Source: Myxococcus qinghaiensis
GTDB lineage: Bacteria > Myxococcota > Myxococcia > Myxococcales > Myxococcaceae
Reading direction: 5' to 3'
DNA: 64,000 bases
Assembly: GCF_024198215.1 (NCBI RefSeq)
Contig: NZ_JAKCFA010000003.1
Span: 496,001-560,000 of the forward strand
Positions 16,390 to 26,467 of the stretch are shown here, in pieces; position 1 is the stretch's first letter, and each line of letters begins with the position of its first letter. Both the position numbers and the translations under genes were made by a program. Under the pieces are notes generated by a model. The model was given only the letters and a program-made list of their open reading frames with translations, ran no database searches and was not told where the DNA came from.

Positions 16390-17362
16390 TGGCGGGAGCC
16401 TGAGGCGGCGGGGGCGGAACGTAGGTCTTGTCGATGAGTTCGTAGCCGAACAGCAGCGCGTCTCGGCAGCTCTCGGGCGAGGAGTCCGCCCGGGCGTACT
16501 TCACCATGTCCGACTCGGACACGAAGCGCATCAGCTTGTCCTCGGGGAGCCCGGGCGGCGACAGCTTGCGCAGCGAGGCCATCAGCTCCGTGCTGGTGCA
16601 CTCCAGCGCCTCGAAGCCGTAGCGCTCGCCCAGGTAGCCTCGGAGGATTTCGGACAGGCGGAAGTAGTAGTCCTTCACGTGGCCGCGCCCCGGCAGGTTC
16701 TCCGCCTTGAGCGAGTCCAGCGCCTTGCGCGTGCGCACATCCAGCGGCAAGGGCGGCGGCAGATTCACATGCGTGGGGCGGTTCTTCCACCAGCGCCACA
16801 GCGCCCACGCCATGAGGCCCGCGGCGAGCACGCCCAGCAGCGTCAGCACCAGCCGCCACGAGCGGATGGGCACCTCTTGCGGCGGCTGGAAGTCGAACAG
16901 GTCCGCGCCCTTGCCCTCCGCGTCGGGAGGCAGCGTGGCGGCCACCTCCACCTGACGGCCCGGCAGCGAGTAGTGACGCGGCCCCTCCGGCGTGGCCACG
17001 TCGAACTCAAGCGGCGGCACCTGCACCGTGCCCAGCGCGAAGGCGGACAGGCGCACGGCGAACGTCGTGGTGGCCGAGTCCGCCCCGTCATGACGCTGGC
17101 GCGTCTGGTCCAGGAACTCGAAGTCGCCCGTCTCCTTGGGCACCGCCAGCTCGTAGCGGTGGTCCTTCGGATGCGTGAGCACCACGTGGTACGTGAATGG
17201 CTCGCCGATGCGGACCTGCTGCGGGTCCACGCGCACCGACACGTCCAGGGGCTGCGTCACCTCATGCGCGGGCGCACCGGGAGGAGTCGGCTGGGCCTGG
17301 GCCCCCGACGGAAGTGTCCCCAGGCACAGCAGCACCGCGAGCAGGGCCATCCACCGGCTCAT
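16364..17362 (-). CDS. BatD-related membrane protein of the moxR-bat operon (DUF4381-like)
   Basis: A 332-residue exported membrane protein between the DUF58 gene and batA. It has a signal peptide (LLAVLLCLGTLPSGAQAQ), a periplasmic Ig-like region starting VSVRVDPQQVRIGEPFTYHV (the BatD-like motif), a transmembrane helix at about residues 168-187 (WRLVLTLLGVLAAGLMAWAL) and a cytoplasmic helical domain with YYFRLSEILRGYLGERYGFE. The last part resembles the DUF4381/BatD C-terminal region that binds VWA partners. A Pro-rich tail overlaps batA. The start overlaps the DUF58 stop as ATGA. Confidence 0.8.
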   Translation of the reverse strand: MSRWMALLAVLLCLGTLPSGAQAQPTPPGAPAHEVTQPLDVSVRVDPQQVRIGEPFTYHVVLTHPKDHRYELAVPKETGDFEFLDQTRQRHDGADSATTTFAVRLSAFALGTVQVPPLEFDVATPEGPRHYSLPGRQVEVAATLPPDAEGKGADLFDFQPPQEVPIRSWRLVLTLLGVLAAGLMAWALWRWWKNRPTHVNLPPPLPLDVRTRKALDSLKAENLPGRGHVKDYYFRLSEILRGYLGERYGFEALECTSTELMASLRKLSPPGLPEDKLMRFVSESDMVKYARADSSPESCRDALLFGYELIDKTYVPPPPPQAPANAAAPRVQ

Positions 17363-18240
17363 GCCGCCATCCTCCGGGCCCGCGCGCGGAAGAACTGCGC
17401 GAGCGCCTTGCCGTGGTCATCTCCGGCGCGCAGCTCCACGTGGTCCAGCTCCAGCTTCTTGAAGAGCTTGCGGCGCTCATCGCGCGCGCCCTGCATCGCC
17501 CGGGCATAGCGGCCGCGCACGCCCGGGTCGCTCGTGTCCACGACGAAGCGCGCCCCCGTCTCGGGGTCCTCCATCTCCACCAGCCCCAGGCGCGGGAAGG
17601 CCTCCTCGAACGGGTCCTCCACCACTACGGGGACGAGGTCGTGCTTGCGCCCCACCAGCCGCAGCGGCTTCTCGTAGTCGCGCGCCTGGAAGTCGGAGAC
17701 GAGGAAGGTGACGGCCTTCCGCTTCGCCACCTGCGTCAGGTACGTCAGGCCCGTGGACAGGTTGGTTCCCTTGCCCACCGGCTGGAAGGTGAGGATGTCG
17801 CTCACCAGGCGCAGCACGTGCGTGCGACCCTTGCGCGGCGGCACCACCTTCTCCACCCGGTCCGAGAAGAGGATGAGCCCCACCCGGTCGTTGTTCGCAA
17901 TCGCGCTGAAGGCAATCTGCGCGGCGACCTCCGCGGCGATTTCCGACTTGGTGCGCTCGCGCGAGCCGAACTCCTTGGAGGCCGACACGTCGACCAGGAG
18001 CATCACCGTCAGCTCGCGCTCCTCGGTGAAGACCTTGACGTAGGCCTCATTCATGCGCGCGGTGACGTTCCAGTCGATGATGCGAATCTCATCCCCGGGC
18101 TGGTACTGCCGCACCTCGGAGAAGGCCATGCCTCGGCCCTTGAAGACCGAGTGGTACTGGCCCGCGAGCATGTCGGAGACCACCTTGCGGGTGCGAATCT
18201 CCAGCTTGCGGATGCGGCGGATGAGGTCCTTGGGCAGCAC
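17359..18240 (-). CDS. DUF58 protein (VWA-like), partner of MoxR
   Basis: A 293-residue cytoplasmic protein of the DUF58 family, always found next to moxR. The N-terminus LPKDLIRRIRKLEIRTRKVV and the block GRGMAFSEVRQYQPGDEIRI, then DWNVTAR, are the hallmark of the family. The C-terminal half is a VWA-like fold with LLVDVSASKEFG, a MIDAS-like D-x-S-x-S. Start is the GTG at 18240, 18 bases after the moxR stop. The stop overlaps the next gene as ATGA. Confidence 0.92.
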   Translation of the reverse strand: MLPKDLIRRIRKLEIRTRKVVSDMLAGQYHSVFKGRGMAFSEVRQYQPGDEIRIIDWNVTARMNEAYVKVFTEERELTVMLLVDVSASKEFGSRERTKSEIAAEVAAQIAFSAIANNDRVGLILFSDRVEKVVPPRKGRTHVLRLVSDILTFQPVGKGTNLSTGLTYLTQVAKRKAVTFLVSDFQARDYEKPLRLVGRKHDLVPVVVEDPFEEAFPRLGLVEMEDPETGARFVVDTSDPGVRGRYARAMQGARDERRKLFKKLELDHVELRAGDDHGKALAQFFRARARRMAA

Positions 18241-18258
18241 GGGGCGCTCGTCGGGCGG

Positions 18259-19248
<990 letters not shown>

Positions 19249-19432
19249 GACGCCTCGGTAAGGACTGGCGGCGGGCAGCCTAGGGTTGACCGGGTATCGG
19301 GCTCAACACCGCAAAAGGCCGGGCATTCCAGTAAGTTCCGAGCCGGCCCCCCGGAGGGCTCCACCCCATGGCCCCCACTCCCCCCACCCTCTGTAGCACT
19401 CCGCGCCGCCTGGTGGGGACCCGGAGCCCCTC

Positions 19433-20338
19433 ATGAAGGGCTCCCCCCTGGCGAAGTCCCCCACGGCGGGCCCGGTGGAGGCCAGCCTCCTGGCTCAGCT
19501 CTCCCCCGGGGTGAAGGCGACGGTGCACTGGGTGCCGGGAGGCGGCGCGCTGAGGGTGTTGGAGGGGGGACAGGGCCCCACGGTGGTGCTCCTCCATGGG
19601 CGCGGTGGGGCGGCCTCCACGTGGTTCGCTTACCTGACGGCCCTGGCGCGGGGACACCGGGTGCTGGCGGTGGACCTGCCCGGCTTCGGGATGTCGTCTC
19701 CTGGCGAGGGGCCCGTCCGCTCGGCCGAGGAGGGGGTGCGCTTCTTCACGGCCCCCGTGGAGGCGCTGCTGGAGCAGCTCGCCCCCGGGCCGGTGGCGGT
19801 GGTGGGTCACTCGCTGGGCGGGCTGGTGGGGCTGGAGCTGGCGCTGCGGGCTCGCGTGCCGGTGGAGCGGCTGGTGCTGGTGGACGGCATGGGGTTGGGT
19901 CCGGAGTTGGAGCGCAAGGCGCGCGTCTTCTTCCACGCGGGGCCGGAGCGACTCGCGCGCTCGCTGGGTCCCTGGGCCTGGGCGCGGATGATGCCTCCGG
20001 TGCCGACGCCCCTGGGACAGCGGCTCGGGGAGCTGGGGTACGAGCTGGTGTCTGCTCCGGGCGGGCGCGACGCGGCGACCCGGGCCTTCAATCGACTGGT
20101 GCCCCTGACGGGGCCTGTGTTCCACCACAGGGAGCGACTGGCGGAGGTGAAGGTGCCCGTGCTGCTCATCTGGGGTGAGCGTGAGGACGTCCTGCCCCTG
20201 TCGCTCGCCGAGGAGGCTGTGCGGCGGTTTCCTCGGGCCCGGTTGCTGCGCGTGGATGCGGCGCACAGTCCTCACCAGGAGCGTCCGGAGCGCGTGCTCC
20301 CGGAGCTGAAGGCGTTCCTGGAGGCGGAGGCGCCGTAG
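19433..20338 (+). CDS. Alpha/beta-fold hydrolase
   Basis: A 301-residue alpha/beta hydrolase. The oxyanion strand is VVLLHGRGG, the nucleophile elbow is VVGHSLGGLVG (Ser about residue 124), the acid is Asp in GEREDVLP and the catalytic His is in VDAAHSPHQERPE, so the triad is complete. The lid region (about residues 155-215) is Arg/Pro-rich. No signal peptide, so it acts in the cytoplasm. The substrate cannot be inferred; relatives include esterases, lactonases and C-C hydrolases. It is divergent from moxR and convergent with the peptidase gene. Confidence 0.88.
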   Translation: MKGSPLAKSPTAGPVEASLLAQLSPGVKATVHWVPGGGALRVLEGGQGPTVVLLHGRGGAASTWFAYLTALARGHRVLAVDLPGFGMSSPGEGPVRSAEEGVRFFTAPVEALLEQLAPGPVAVVGHSLGGLVGLELALRARVPVERLVLVDGMGLGPELERKARVFFHAGPERLARSLGPWAWARMMPPVPTPLGQRLGELGYELVSAPGGRDAATRAFNRLVPLTGPVFHHRERLAEVKVPVLLIWGEREDVLPLSLAEEAVRRFPRARLLRVDAAHSPHQERPERVLPELKAFLEAEAP

Positions 20339-20350
20339 CGCGCGGACGGC

Positions 20351-21760
20351 TCAGGGGTCGAAGCGGATGACGCGCTCGATGCGGTAGGTGTCGGAGGACT
20401 CCAGCGGCTTCAGGAGCATCAGGTCCGCGCGCTGGCCCAGGGACAGGGACTGCTTCGCAGGGCGCGTGAGCCGGTACGTGTCCCCGGGCTTCGCGCCCTT
20501 GCCCGTCAGCGGCACGACGAAGAGTCCCTTGCCGTCCACGGTCTCAAGCGCTCCGAGGATGCGCAGGTCGCCCAGCTCCTCCACCTTGCCGACGTGCGCG
20601 AGCTGGAGCTTCTTGCCCTGCCCTCGCACAGCGCGACTGACGGCGATGCCCACGTCGCCCGTGAAGGGCTTGCCGTCCGCGCCGAACATGCCGACGCCCT
20701 TGAGCAGGAGGTGGACGAGGCCGGAGCTCTCGTTCTCGGGGATGGAGTCATAGCGGGCGACGTCGGCCTTTTCGGCCTGGCCACTCGCGAGGGCATCGAG
20801 GGCCGTGGCGAGCGCGACGAAGTTGAGGCGGACGAGGGGCTCGTCGGGCGGCAGGGACAGCCACGCGCCGGTCTCGATGAGGACGGTGGGCGTTCCCCAG
20901 AGCGTCATGTTGTCGCCGAAGGCACGCACCTCGAAGGAGTCGTCGTAGCGGCCCACCTGCCCTGGCGCGAGCGTCTCCACGGCGTCTCGAATCACCGCGC
21001 AGACCTTCTTCGCGAGGATGCGTCCGGGGTTGTCGCTCCGGGCGCGGTCGAAGGCGGGGGCGAGCAGGGAGATGGAGGCGGGACGACCGGTGTCACCCAC
21101 GGCGTGACGCCAGCCCTGGTTGTGGAGGTTGAAGCCGACGGAGGGCTGGAGCTTGTCGCGCAGGGACTTGAGCGTGCGGGCCTCGGGCGTCTGGAGCGCG
21201 AGCGCATCCCGGTTGATGTCGATGCCCTGGGCGTTGCGACGCTGGAAGCGCTCGGCGCCGTCGGGGTTGAGCATGGGCACTGCGTGCAGGGTGAGGCTGG
21301 AAAGCAGTCGAGAGACCCAGGGTTCCTCGCGATGGGTGCGGAGGTACTCGAAGAGGTCCAGCAGCGCGGTGGTCGCGGTGGGCTCGTCGCCGTGCATCTG
21401 CGACCAGAGGAGGATGTGACGGGGGCCGGTGCCCAGGGTGACGTGGTAGAGCGCGCGGCCCTCCACCGAGTGTCCGGCGACCTCCAATTGGAAGAGGTCG
21501 GGAGCGCGGGCCTGGAGGGCCTTGAGGTGTTGCTCCACGTCGGGGTGCTGGACGAGTGGCGCTACTGGGAGCGCCTTTGAATGGACCTGTTCCCACTGCG
21601 CCGCGAGCGCCTGGGGTGTGGGAATGGTGACGGAGGGAGAGGAGGACATGGCGGGAGCGGCGGACTGCGCGGCGTGGACGGCGCCGGCGAGACTCCAGGT
21701 GGCGATGAGGCAGCAGCGGGCGACGAAGCGACTGTAGCGACTGCGTCCGACGTGGAGCAT
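20351..21760 (-). CDS. Secreted M14-family zinc carboxypeptidase
   Basis: A 469-residue exported metallopeptidase. The start is the ATG at 21760 (AAGGA 7 bases upstream). A signal peptide ends near AGAVHA/AQ (residue 30). Zinc ligands are H123 and E126 in QMHGDEPT and H213 in FNLHNQGW; the catalytic Glu is E296 in LIETGAW. Substrate-binding NPDG and INRDA motifs are present. A C-terminal region of about 140 residues (about 330-469) is strand-rich and outside the catalytic fold. It likely degrades peptides or peptidoglycan stems outside the cytoplasm, fitting a predatory lifestyle (inference). Confidence 0.9.
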   Translation of the reverse strand: MLHVGRSRYSRFVARCCLIATWSLAGAVHAAQSAAPAMSSSPSVTIPTPQALAAQWEQVHSKALPVAPLVQHPDVEQHLKALQARAPDLFQLEVAGHSVEGRALYHVTLGTGPRHILLWSQMHGDEPTATTALLDLFEYLRTHREEPWVSRLLSSLTLHAVPMLNPDGAERFQRRNAQGIDINRDALALQTPEARTLKSLRDKLQPSVGFNLHNQGWRHAVGDTGRPASISLLAPAFDRARSDNPGRILAKKVCAVIRDAVETLAPGQVGRYDDSFEVRAFGDNMTLWGTPTVLIETGAWLSLPPDEPLVRLNFVALATALDALASGQAEKADVARYDSIPENESSGLVHLLLKGVGMFGADGKPFTGDVGIAVSRAVRGQGKKLQLAHVGKVEELGDLRILGALETVDGKGLFVVPLTGKGAKPGDTYRLTRPAKQSLSLGQRADLMLLKPLESSDTYRIERVIRFDP

Positions 21761-21783
21761 GGCGGTGTCCTTACCGTCGCGAG

Positions 21784-22701
21784 TCAATCAAGGAAGCGGC
21801 GCTCCCAGCGACGGATTTCTTCCGGGGTGAGGTTTCCCCAGGGACCTTCGTGCCTGTAGAGCCACGGTTCCAGCACGCGTGCCAGCTCACGGTAGTGTGG
21901 CAGTGTGTCTCCAGCCTCCAGGTCTCCAGCCTCGGGCCCCTCGCCGAGGGACACCATGACGCGAGTACCGTCAAGCTCCCGCATCATGGTCTTTTGTGAC
22001 GTCAAGCAGTCACGAAGTCCTGAGCTCCCACCCAGCTCGTCCAGAAACTGCGAACCCAAGAATGTAAGCCAGGCCGGTCCACGAATCCGCTTGCCCAACC
22101 GGTCGGTGAGTTCATCCATTCCAGACAGACTGATGCCAGGGTAACGAGCCGCAGCGGCACGAACCAGTGGAGTGTTGCTCTGGAGCCATCCTCGCATCCG
22201 GAATGCGAGCCCGACCTCGCCTGAGTTGAATGGAAGCCCTTCCGCCAATTCCAGTGCCAGGGTGCGCACCCGCTCGGGTCCATGCGTCTCCAGAAACTCC
22301 GTGGGCAGCCAGAACTCCACCGCGGAAGTCGGTACGAGCCCCCAAGACCGTGCGAGCGGGTCCTCCAGTGACTTGCCCAGGTATGTGAATCCAAAAGCCA
22401 GCTCATCTCCTCGGCGACCTCTCAAATGAACGCGCGAGGAGTGGGGGCGCGCCAGCAACTCATCAACCCGCGCCCAGCCCTTTTCGTCGAGATAGTCCCA
22501 TTCGCCCTCCTGGGTGTCGAACTCGTCCAACGCGTCCATTCCCACTGCGCGGCGATAGACGTCCAAGGCATGTCGGACCCGATTGGAAATCAGGACGTGT
22601 TCGCACGGGAGATAGAACGTGATGCTCACGCTGTCTCGCAGGACGATGAAGGCCTCGCCCTCGATGTCTTGATGCGCGCGGATTCGAGGAGAGCGTTTCA
22701 T
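21784..22701 (-). CDS. Probable immunity protein, DUF3396 (type VI immunity-like) family
   Basis: A 305-residue cytoplasmic protein from the ATG at 22701, which has GGGGGA 7 bases upstream and overlaps the toxin stop as ATGA. It begins MKRSPRIRAHQDIEGEAFIV and shows blocks that recall the DUF3396 family, such as DELAFGFTYLGKSLEDPLAR, EFWLPTEFLETHGPERVR and FRMRGWLQSN. DUF3396 proteins are typically encoded next to polymorphic toxins and neutralise them. Base composition is visibly lower in GC than neighbours (one 60-base line at 22021 has 36 G/C, about 60%), suggesting horizontal acquisition. The family call is by recall of pattern; the immunity role rests mainly on gene arrangement. Confidence 0.72.
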   Translation of the reverse strand: MKRSPRIRAHQDIEGEAFIVLRDSVSITFYLPCEHVLISNRVRHALDVYRRAVGMDALDEFDTQEGEWDYLDEKGWARVDELLARPHSSRVHLRGRRGDELAFGFTYLGKSLEDPLARSWGLVPTSAVEFWLPTEFLETHGPERVRTLALELAEGLPFNSGEVGLAFRMRGWLQSNTPLVRAAAARYPGISLSGMDELTDRLGKRIRGPAWLTFLGSQFLDELGGSSGLRDCLTSQKTMMRELDGTRVMVSLGEGPEAGDLEAGDTLPHYRELARVLEPWLYRHEGPWGNLTPEEIRRWERRFLD

Positions 22702-23528
22702 CGTGAAATCCCCCATGCCGGAGAGACACGAGCCGGCTTCATTTGCAGCATCAGCAGCTTCAAGTAGGCGTCCCCCTGGTCCTGCGTCGAGTGGGGACCG
22801 CCCCTCGGATAGGGGCTCCACAAAGGTTCGCTCTGACTCGCACAGGGAAACTTGAAGTCATAGGCCGTCTGCGCCTTCAGCGGGTCCCCTTGCGCGTGAA
22901 TCACGACATCGGGAACCAAAGTGCCCGCGAGGAGATGGAACAGTCCATCCGTGAGCCAGCGCCGCACCTCGTCCGGGTCGAGCAGTCGCAGCCCCGTCCT
23001 CGCATCCGGGTAGTAACGAGGCTCCACGCTGAAGTTCTCCGGGAACCGCTCACCCAATCGCGCTCGGGCGCACTCCAGCGCGACCTCGTGCTTGGCGCTC
23101 CCCATTTCCATGGCCCACGTCACCACGTTGTTCCTGGCATCGCGCCGCGCCTCTTTCGCGCACCACTCCCGCGTCGGCCTCTTCCCTTCCCCCAACATCC
23201 GTTCATTCACCTCGAAGTTGGCCTGCCTCGCACAGTCCATGAGCACCGCCTCCACCTGGGCCAGTTCCGCCTCCTCCAGGAACCGGAGCGTCGCGACCAC
23301 CGTCCGCGCCACCGAAGCAGCGCGCGACAGCCACGGCAACACTGCATCCTCTCCCACTTGCGTGTAACAAGCGGGATTTCGCAGACACGCGTTCGTCGCC
23401 GAGTCCACCGTCTGCTCGTAGCGACCTGACCGTGCGTGCCGTCCCGTGCCCGTCGTCGAGCACCCGGCCAACAGCACGCAGATGCACCACGTCACGGCTC
23501 GAAGCGCGGCACGTGAGACCTGGGACAT
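22698..23528 (-). CDS. SitA-like lipoprotein toxin with PD-(D/E)XK nuclease end
   Basis: A 276-residue lipoprotein from the ATG at 23528 (AGGGAG 8 bases upstream). The signal ends in a lipobox, VLLAGCSTTG. The N-terminal part is helical and Cys-containing (NACLRNPACYTQVGEDAVL). The C-terminal part has a nuclease-like core: VPDVVIHAQGD, then AYDFKFPC, giving PD...D-x-K, followed by a QGDAYLKLL helix and RVSPAWGISR, a layout common in restriction-endonuclease-fold toxins. In Myxococcus xanthus, SitA lipoproteins with variable nuclease ends are delivered between siblings by TraA/B outer-membrane exchange and are encoded next to SitI immunity genes. This pair has that arrangement. Delivery route is inferred, not shown. 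Confidence 0.75.
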   Translation of the reverse strand: MSQVSRAALRAVTWCICVLLAGCSTTGTGRHARSGRYEQTVDSATNACLRNPACYTQVGEDAVLPWLSRAASVARTVVATLRFLEEAELAQVEAVLMDCARQANFEVNERMLGEGKRPTREWCAKEARRDARNNVVTWAMEMGSAKHEVALECARARLGERFPENFSVEPRYYPDARTGLRLLDPDEVRRWLTDGLFHLLAGTLVPDVVIHAQGDPLKAQTAYDFKFPCASQSEPLWSPYPRGGPHSTQDQGDAYLKLLMLQMKPARVSPAWGISR

Positions 23529-23662
23529 GGACTCCGCTCCCTCTTGAACGGCACCACCCGACCTCGACTGCTCGCGACGCGGGCAACCTACCACGCCTGC
23601 TTGGGCTCCCCTTCGTCCGCGCGGCCCCCGCGTCGACCGCGTCTTGGCTACACTGCCCGGCC

Positions 23663-24673
23663 GTGCCGAAAGACCTGCTCGACCTCGATGCGACACCCGA
23701 GCGCCTCCGCGCGCTGACGGACGCCAGAGTCATCCCTCCATCCAACCTGGAGCGCGCGCTCTCCCTGTCCACCGCCTCGCCTCCCGCCGATGAGTGGCGC
23801 CGCTTCGTGTCGTCCACGCTCCTGGCACTCGGCTCGCTGCTGGTGCTCTCCGGCGTCATCTACTTCTTCGCGTACAACTGGGCCGCCCTGCACCGCTTCG
23901 GCAAGATGGGCCTCATCGCCGCCGCCATCGCCGGCACCGCGCTGGGCGCTCGCAAGCTCGGCGACAAGCTCGCCGGCCAGTTCTGCCTGCTCGCCTCCGC
24001 CGTCCTCGTCGGCGCGCTGCTCGCCGTCTACGGACAGGCCTATCAGACGGGTGCGGACCCGTATGAGCTGTTCGTCGGCTGGGCCGTCCTCATCCTCCCG
24101 TGGGTCGCCATGTCGCGCTTCCCACCCCTGTGGCTGCTGCTCGCAGTCCTCGCCAACACCGGCCTCATCCTCTTCCAACAACAGGTCCTCGGAGACTCGG
24201 ACCGGCTCATCACCTGGCTCGCGGTGGCCTTGGGTCTCCTCAACGGCTTCGCCTGGGCCACCTACGAACACTTCGCCAACCTTCGCATCCCCTGGCTCCA
24301 GGACCGGTGGATGCCTCGCGTGCTCGCGGTGATGACCATCGCCCCGCTCCTCGCCGCCGCGGAGGCCTTCATCCTCATCCCCTCCGAAGTCGGCCCCGGC
24401 GCCGTCGTCGCCCTCCTCCTGTTGTTCGCGACCTTCGCCGCCGACTACGCACTCCACCGCTACCTTCGCGGCGAGCTGTTCCTGCTCACCCTCGGTGTGC
24501 TGTGCCTGATGACGCTCGTCACCACCGCCGTCGGCCGCATCCTCATCTCCGACATGCATGCCGACGAGCTCACCCTCTTCATCCTTCCCTTCGTCGTCAT
24601 CGGTCAGGTCGCGCTCGCCGTCGGCTGGCTGCGCGCCGAGGCCCGCGCCACCGGCGCCTCCGAGGAGTCCTGA
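23663..24673 (+). CDS. DUF2157 polytopic membrane protein
   Basis: A 336-residue inner-membrane protein starting at the GTG at 23663 (VPKDLLDLDATPERLRALTD). A soluble N-terminal part of about 45 residues precedes eight or more transmembrane helices. The first helix block, LLALGSLLVLSGVIYFFAYN, then W and a later LGDKLAGQFCLLASAVLVGA match the DUF2157 family. Function is unknown. It is the first gene of a three-gene operon with DUF4401 and GDYXXLXY proteins, a set conserved in many bacteria; one base separates it from the next gene. Confidence 0.85.
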   Translation: MPKDLLDLDATPERLRALTDARVIPPSNLERALSLSTASPPADEWRRFVSSTLLALGSLLVLSGVIYFFAYNWAALHRFGKMGLIAAAIAGTALGARKLGDKLAGQFCLLASAVLVGALLAVYGQAYQTGADPYELFVGWAVLILPWVAMSRFPPLWLLLAVLANTGLILFQQQVLGDSDRLITWLAVALGLLNGFAWATYEHFANLRIPWLQDRWMPRVLAVMTIAPLLAAAEAFILIPSEVGPGAVVALLLLFATFAADYALHRYLRGELFLLTLGVLCLMTLVTTAVGRILISDMHADELTLFILPFVVIGQVALAVGWLRAEARATGASEES

Positions 24674-24674
24674 C

Positions 24675-25781
24675 ATGTCCCTGCGTCCCTCCCTCCGAGA
24701 CGTCCTCCAAGGACTCCAACGCGAAGGTCAGCTCGACGAACACGCCGAGGCCCGCGCGCTCGCCACCCTGGAAGTCCACCAGCGCACCAGCACCGCCACC
24801 CCCTGGTTCGTCAAAGCCCTCGCGGGCTTCGGCGCATGGATTGCCGCCGGCTTCCTGCTGAGCTTCTTCGGCTGCACCGGCCTCTACAAGGAAGAGGCCG
24901 CCTTCCTCGTCCTCGGCGTCCTGCTCGGCGTCGGCGCCACCTTCCTCCGACGCTCGGGCCAGGGCGCGTTCCTCGAACAGCTCGCCCTCGCGCTCGCCCT
25001 GGCCGGCGTGGGCCTCATCACCACCGGCGTCGCCATGCTGGCCCGCGACGAGAGCATCCCCGCCATCGCCCACTTCATCGTCTGCGCGGCGCTGCTCTTC
25101 ACCTTCCCCGACCCCATCCTGCGCTTCCTCGCCACGCTCAACATGGGCGGCGCGGCGCTGTTCCTCCTCTGGGACGGACTGGGCGGCGTGGGCCTGGACG
25201 TGGGCATCCTCGCGTGCGCGGCGCTCATGCACGGCCTCTTCCTCTTCCAGTCACGCCTGACGGCCGGCCCTCGCGGCGACCTCGTCGGCCCCGTCGGCTT
25301 CGCGCTCGCGAGCGGAATCCCGCTGGTGCTGCTCGCGCGAGGCATCCCCGACGTCGTCGGCACCTGGTTCTTCGAGCGCGCGGCCCTGCCCCTCCCCGCC
25401 CTCACCCTGGGCCTCACCGCCATCACCTTCTTCACCGCGTGGAGCGTCATGAAGGAGCTGAAGCTGGACCCCGCGGGCGGAGCGGGCGCCGCCGTCTTCG
25501 CCGCGCTCACCGTGACGGCCCTGCTCACCCCTCACACGCCCGCCGTCATCACCGCCGTGGGCCTGCTGACGCTCGGCTTCCACCGCCGCAGCAACATCCT
25601 GCTCGGCATCGCCATCGCGTTCCTGCTCGCCTCGGGCGGCTGGTACTACTACGACCTGGGGCTCACCCTGCTGGCCAAGGCCATCGCGCTGGCGGGCAGC
25701 GGCCTCGTCTTCCTCGCGCTCCGCCAGGCCCTCTCGCGGCGTCCCCCCACGGCCCCCACGACGACGGCGGAGGCACACTGA
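24675..25781 (+). CDS. DUF4401 polytopic membrane protein
   Basis: A 368-residue membrane protein with a cytoplasmic N-terminus (LRPSLRDVLQGLQREGQLDE) and about ten transmembrane helices. The block TPWFVKALAGFGAWIAAGFL and the C-terminal GIAIAFLLASGGWYYYDLGL, then TLLAKAIALAGSGL are typical of DUF4401 proteins, which always accompany DUF2157. No catalytic motif is visible. The stop overlaps the next start by one base (TGATG). Confidence 0.86.
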   Translation: MSLRPSLRDVLQGLQREGQLDEHAEARALATLEVHQRTSTATPWFVKALAGFGAWIAAGFLLSFFGCTGLYKEEAAFLVLGVLLGVGATFLRRSGQGAFLEQLALALALAGVGLITTGVAMLARDESIPAIAHFIVCAALLFTFPDPILRFLATLNMGGAALFLLWDGLGGVGLDVGILACAALMHGLFLFQSRLTAGPRGDLVGPVGFALASGIPLVLLARGIPDVVGTWFFERAALPLPALTLGLTAITFFTAWSVMKELKLDPAGGAGAAVFAALTVTALLTPHTPAVITAVGLLTLGFHRRSNILLGIAIAFLLASGGWYYYDLGLTLLAKAIALAGSGLVFLALRQALSRRPPTAPTTTAEAH

Positions 25782-26413
25782 TGCGCTCGAAGCTCTTCTT
25801 CCTCGGACTCGCGCTCGCGCTCCTCGTTCCGTTGGGTCTCGTCGCCCAGAAGGAGCACATCCTCGCCACCGGGCAGACGGTGCTGCTGGAGCTGGCCCCC
25901 AGGGACCCGCGCTCGCTGATGCAGGGCGACTACATGGTGCTCGACTACGCCGTCAGCCGCGCCCTCAACGCCGACGGCCCCAGCGGCCCCAGCTCCGGCC
26001 TGCTCGTGCTCAACCTGGATGAACACGGCGTCGGCCGCTTCGTGCGCATCGACAGCCCCGACCAGCCCCTCACTCCCGGCGAGTTCAAGCTGCGCTATCG
26101 CCGACGCGACGGCAGGACACGACTGGGCGCCGAGTCCTTCTTCTTCCAGGAAGGCCACGCGGACCGCTACGCCCGGGCGCGCTACGGCGAGCTGCGCGCC
26201 GCCGCCAACGGCTCCAGCGTCCTCGTCGGACTCAGGGACGAGCAACGCCAGCCGCTCGGCGCCGGGCCCGACACGGTAGCGGCACCCACCGACGACACGG
26301 CACCGTCTCCCACCGACATGGAAATGGTGCCCACCGACCTGGAAGCGGCTCCCACCGAAATTGAAGCGGCGCCCGCCAACGACACGCCACCGTCTCCCAC
26401 CGACACGCCGTAA
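25781..26413 (+). CDS. GDYXXLXY-domain protein with Pro-Thr-Asp-rich tail
   Basis: A 210-residue membrane-anchored protein. One N-terminal helix (LFFLGLALALLVPLGLVAQK) is followed by an extracytoplasmic domain with the namesake motif GDYMVLDY (about residues 48-55), preceded by LELAPRDPRSLMQ. This is the third member of the DUF2157-DUF4401 operon. The last 45 residues are a low-complexity tail of PTD/PSPTD/APTE units not expected in the family. The operon may assemble as one membrane complex; no activity is known. Confidence 0.88.
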   Translation: MRSKLFFLGLALALLVPLGLVAQKEHILATGQTVLLELAPRDPRSLMQGDYMVLDYAVSRALNADGPSGPSSGLLVLNLDEHGVGRFVRIDSPDQPLTPGEFKLRYRRRDGRTRLGAESFFFQEGHADRYARARYGELRAAANGSSVLVGLRDEQRQPLGAGPDTVAAPTDDTAPSPTDMEMVPTDLEAAPTEIEAAPANDTPPSPTDTP

Positions 26414-26467
26414 CCCCACCGGAACCTCCCGGGATTGACTCCCGTCCGGGTTTCGCGCATCATCTTG

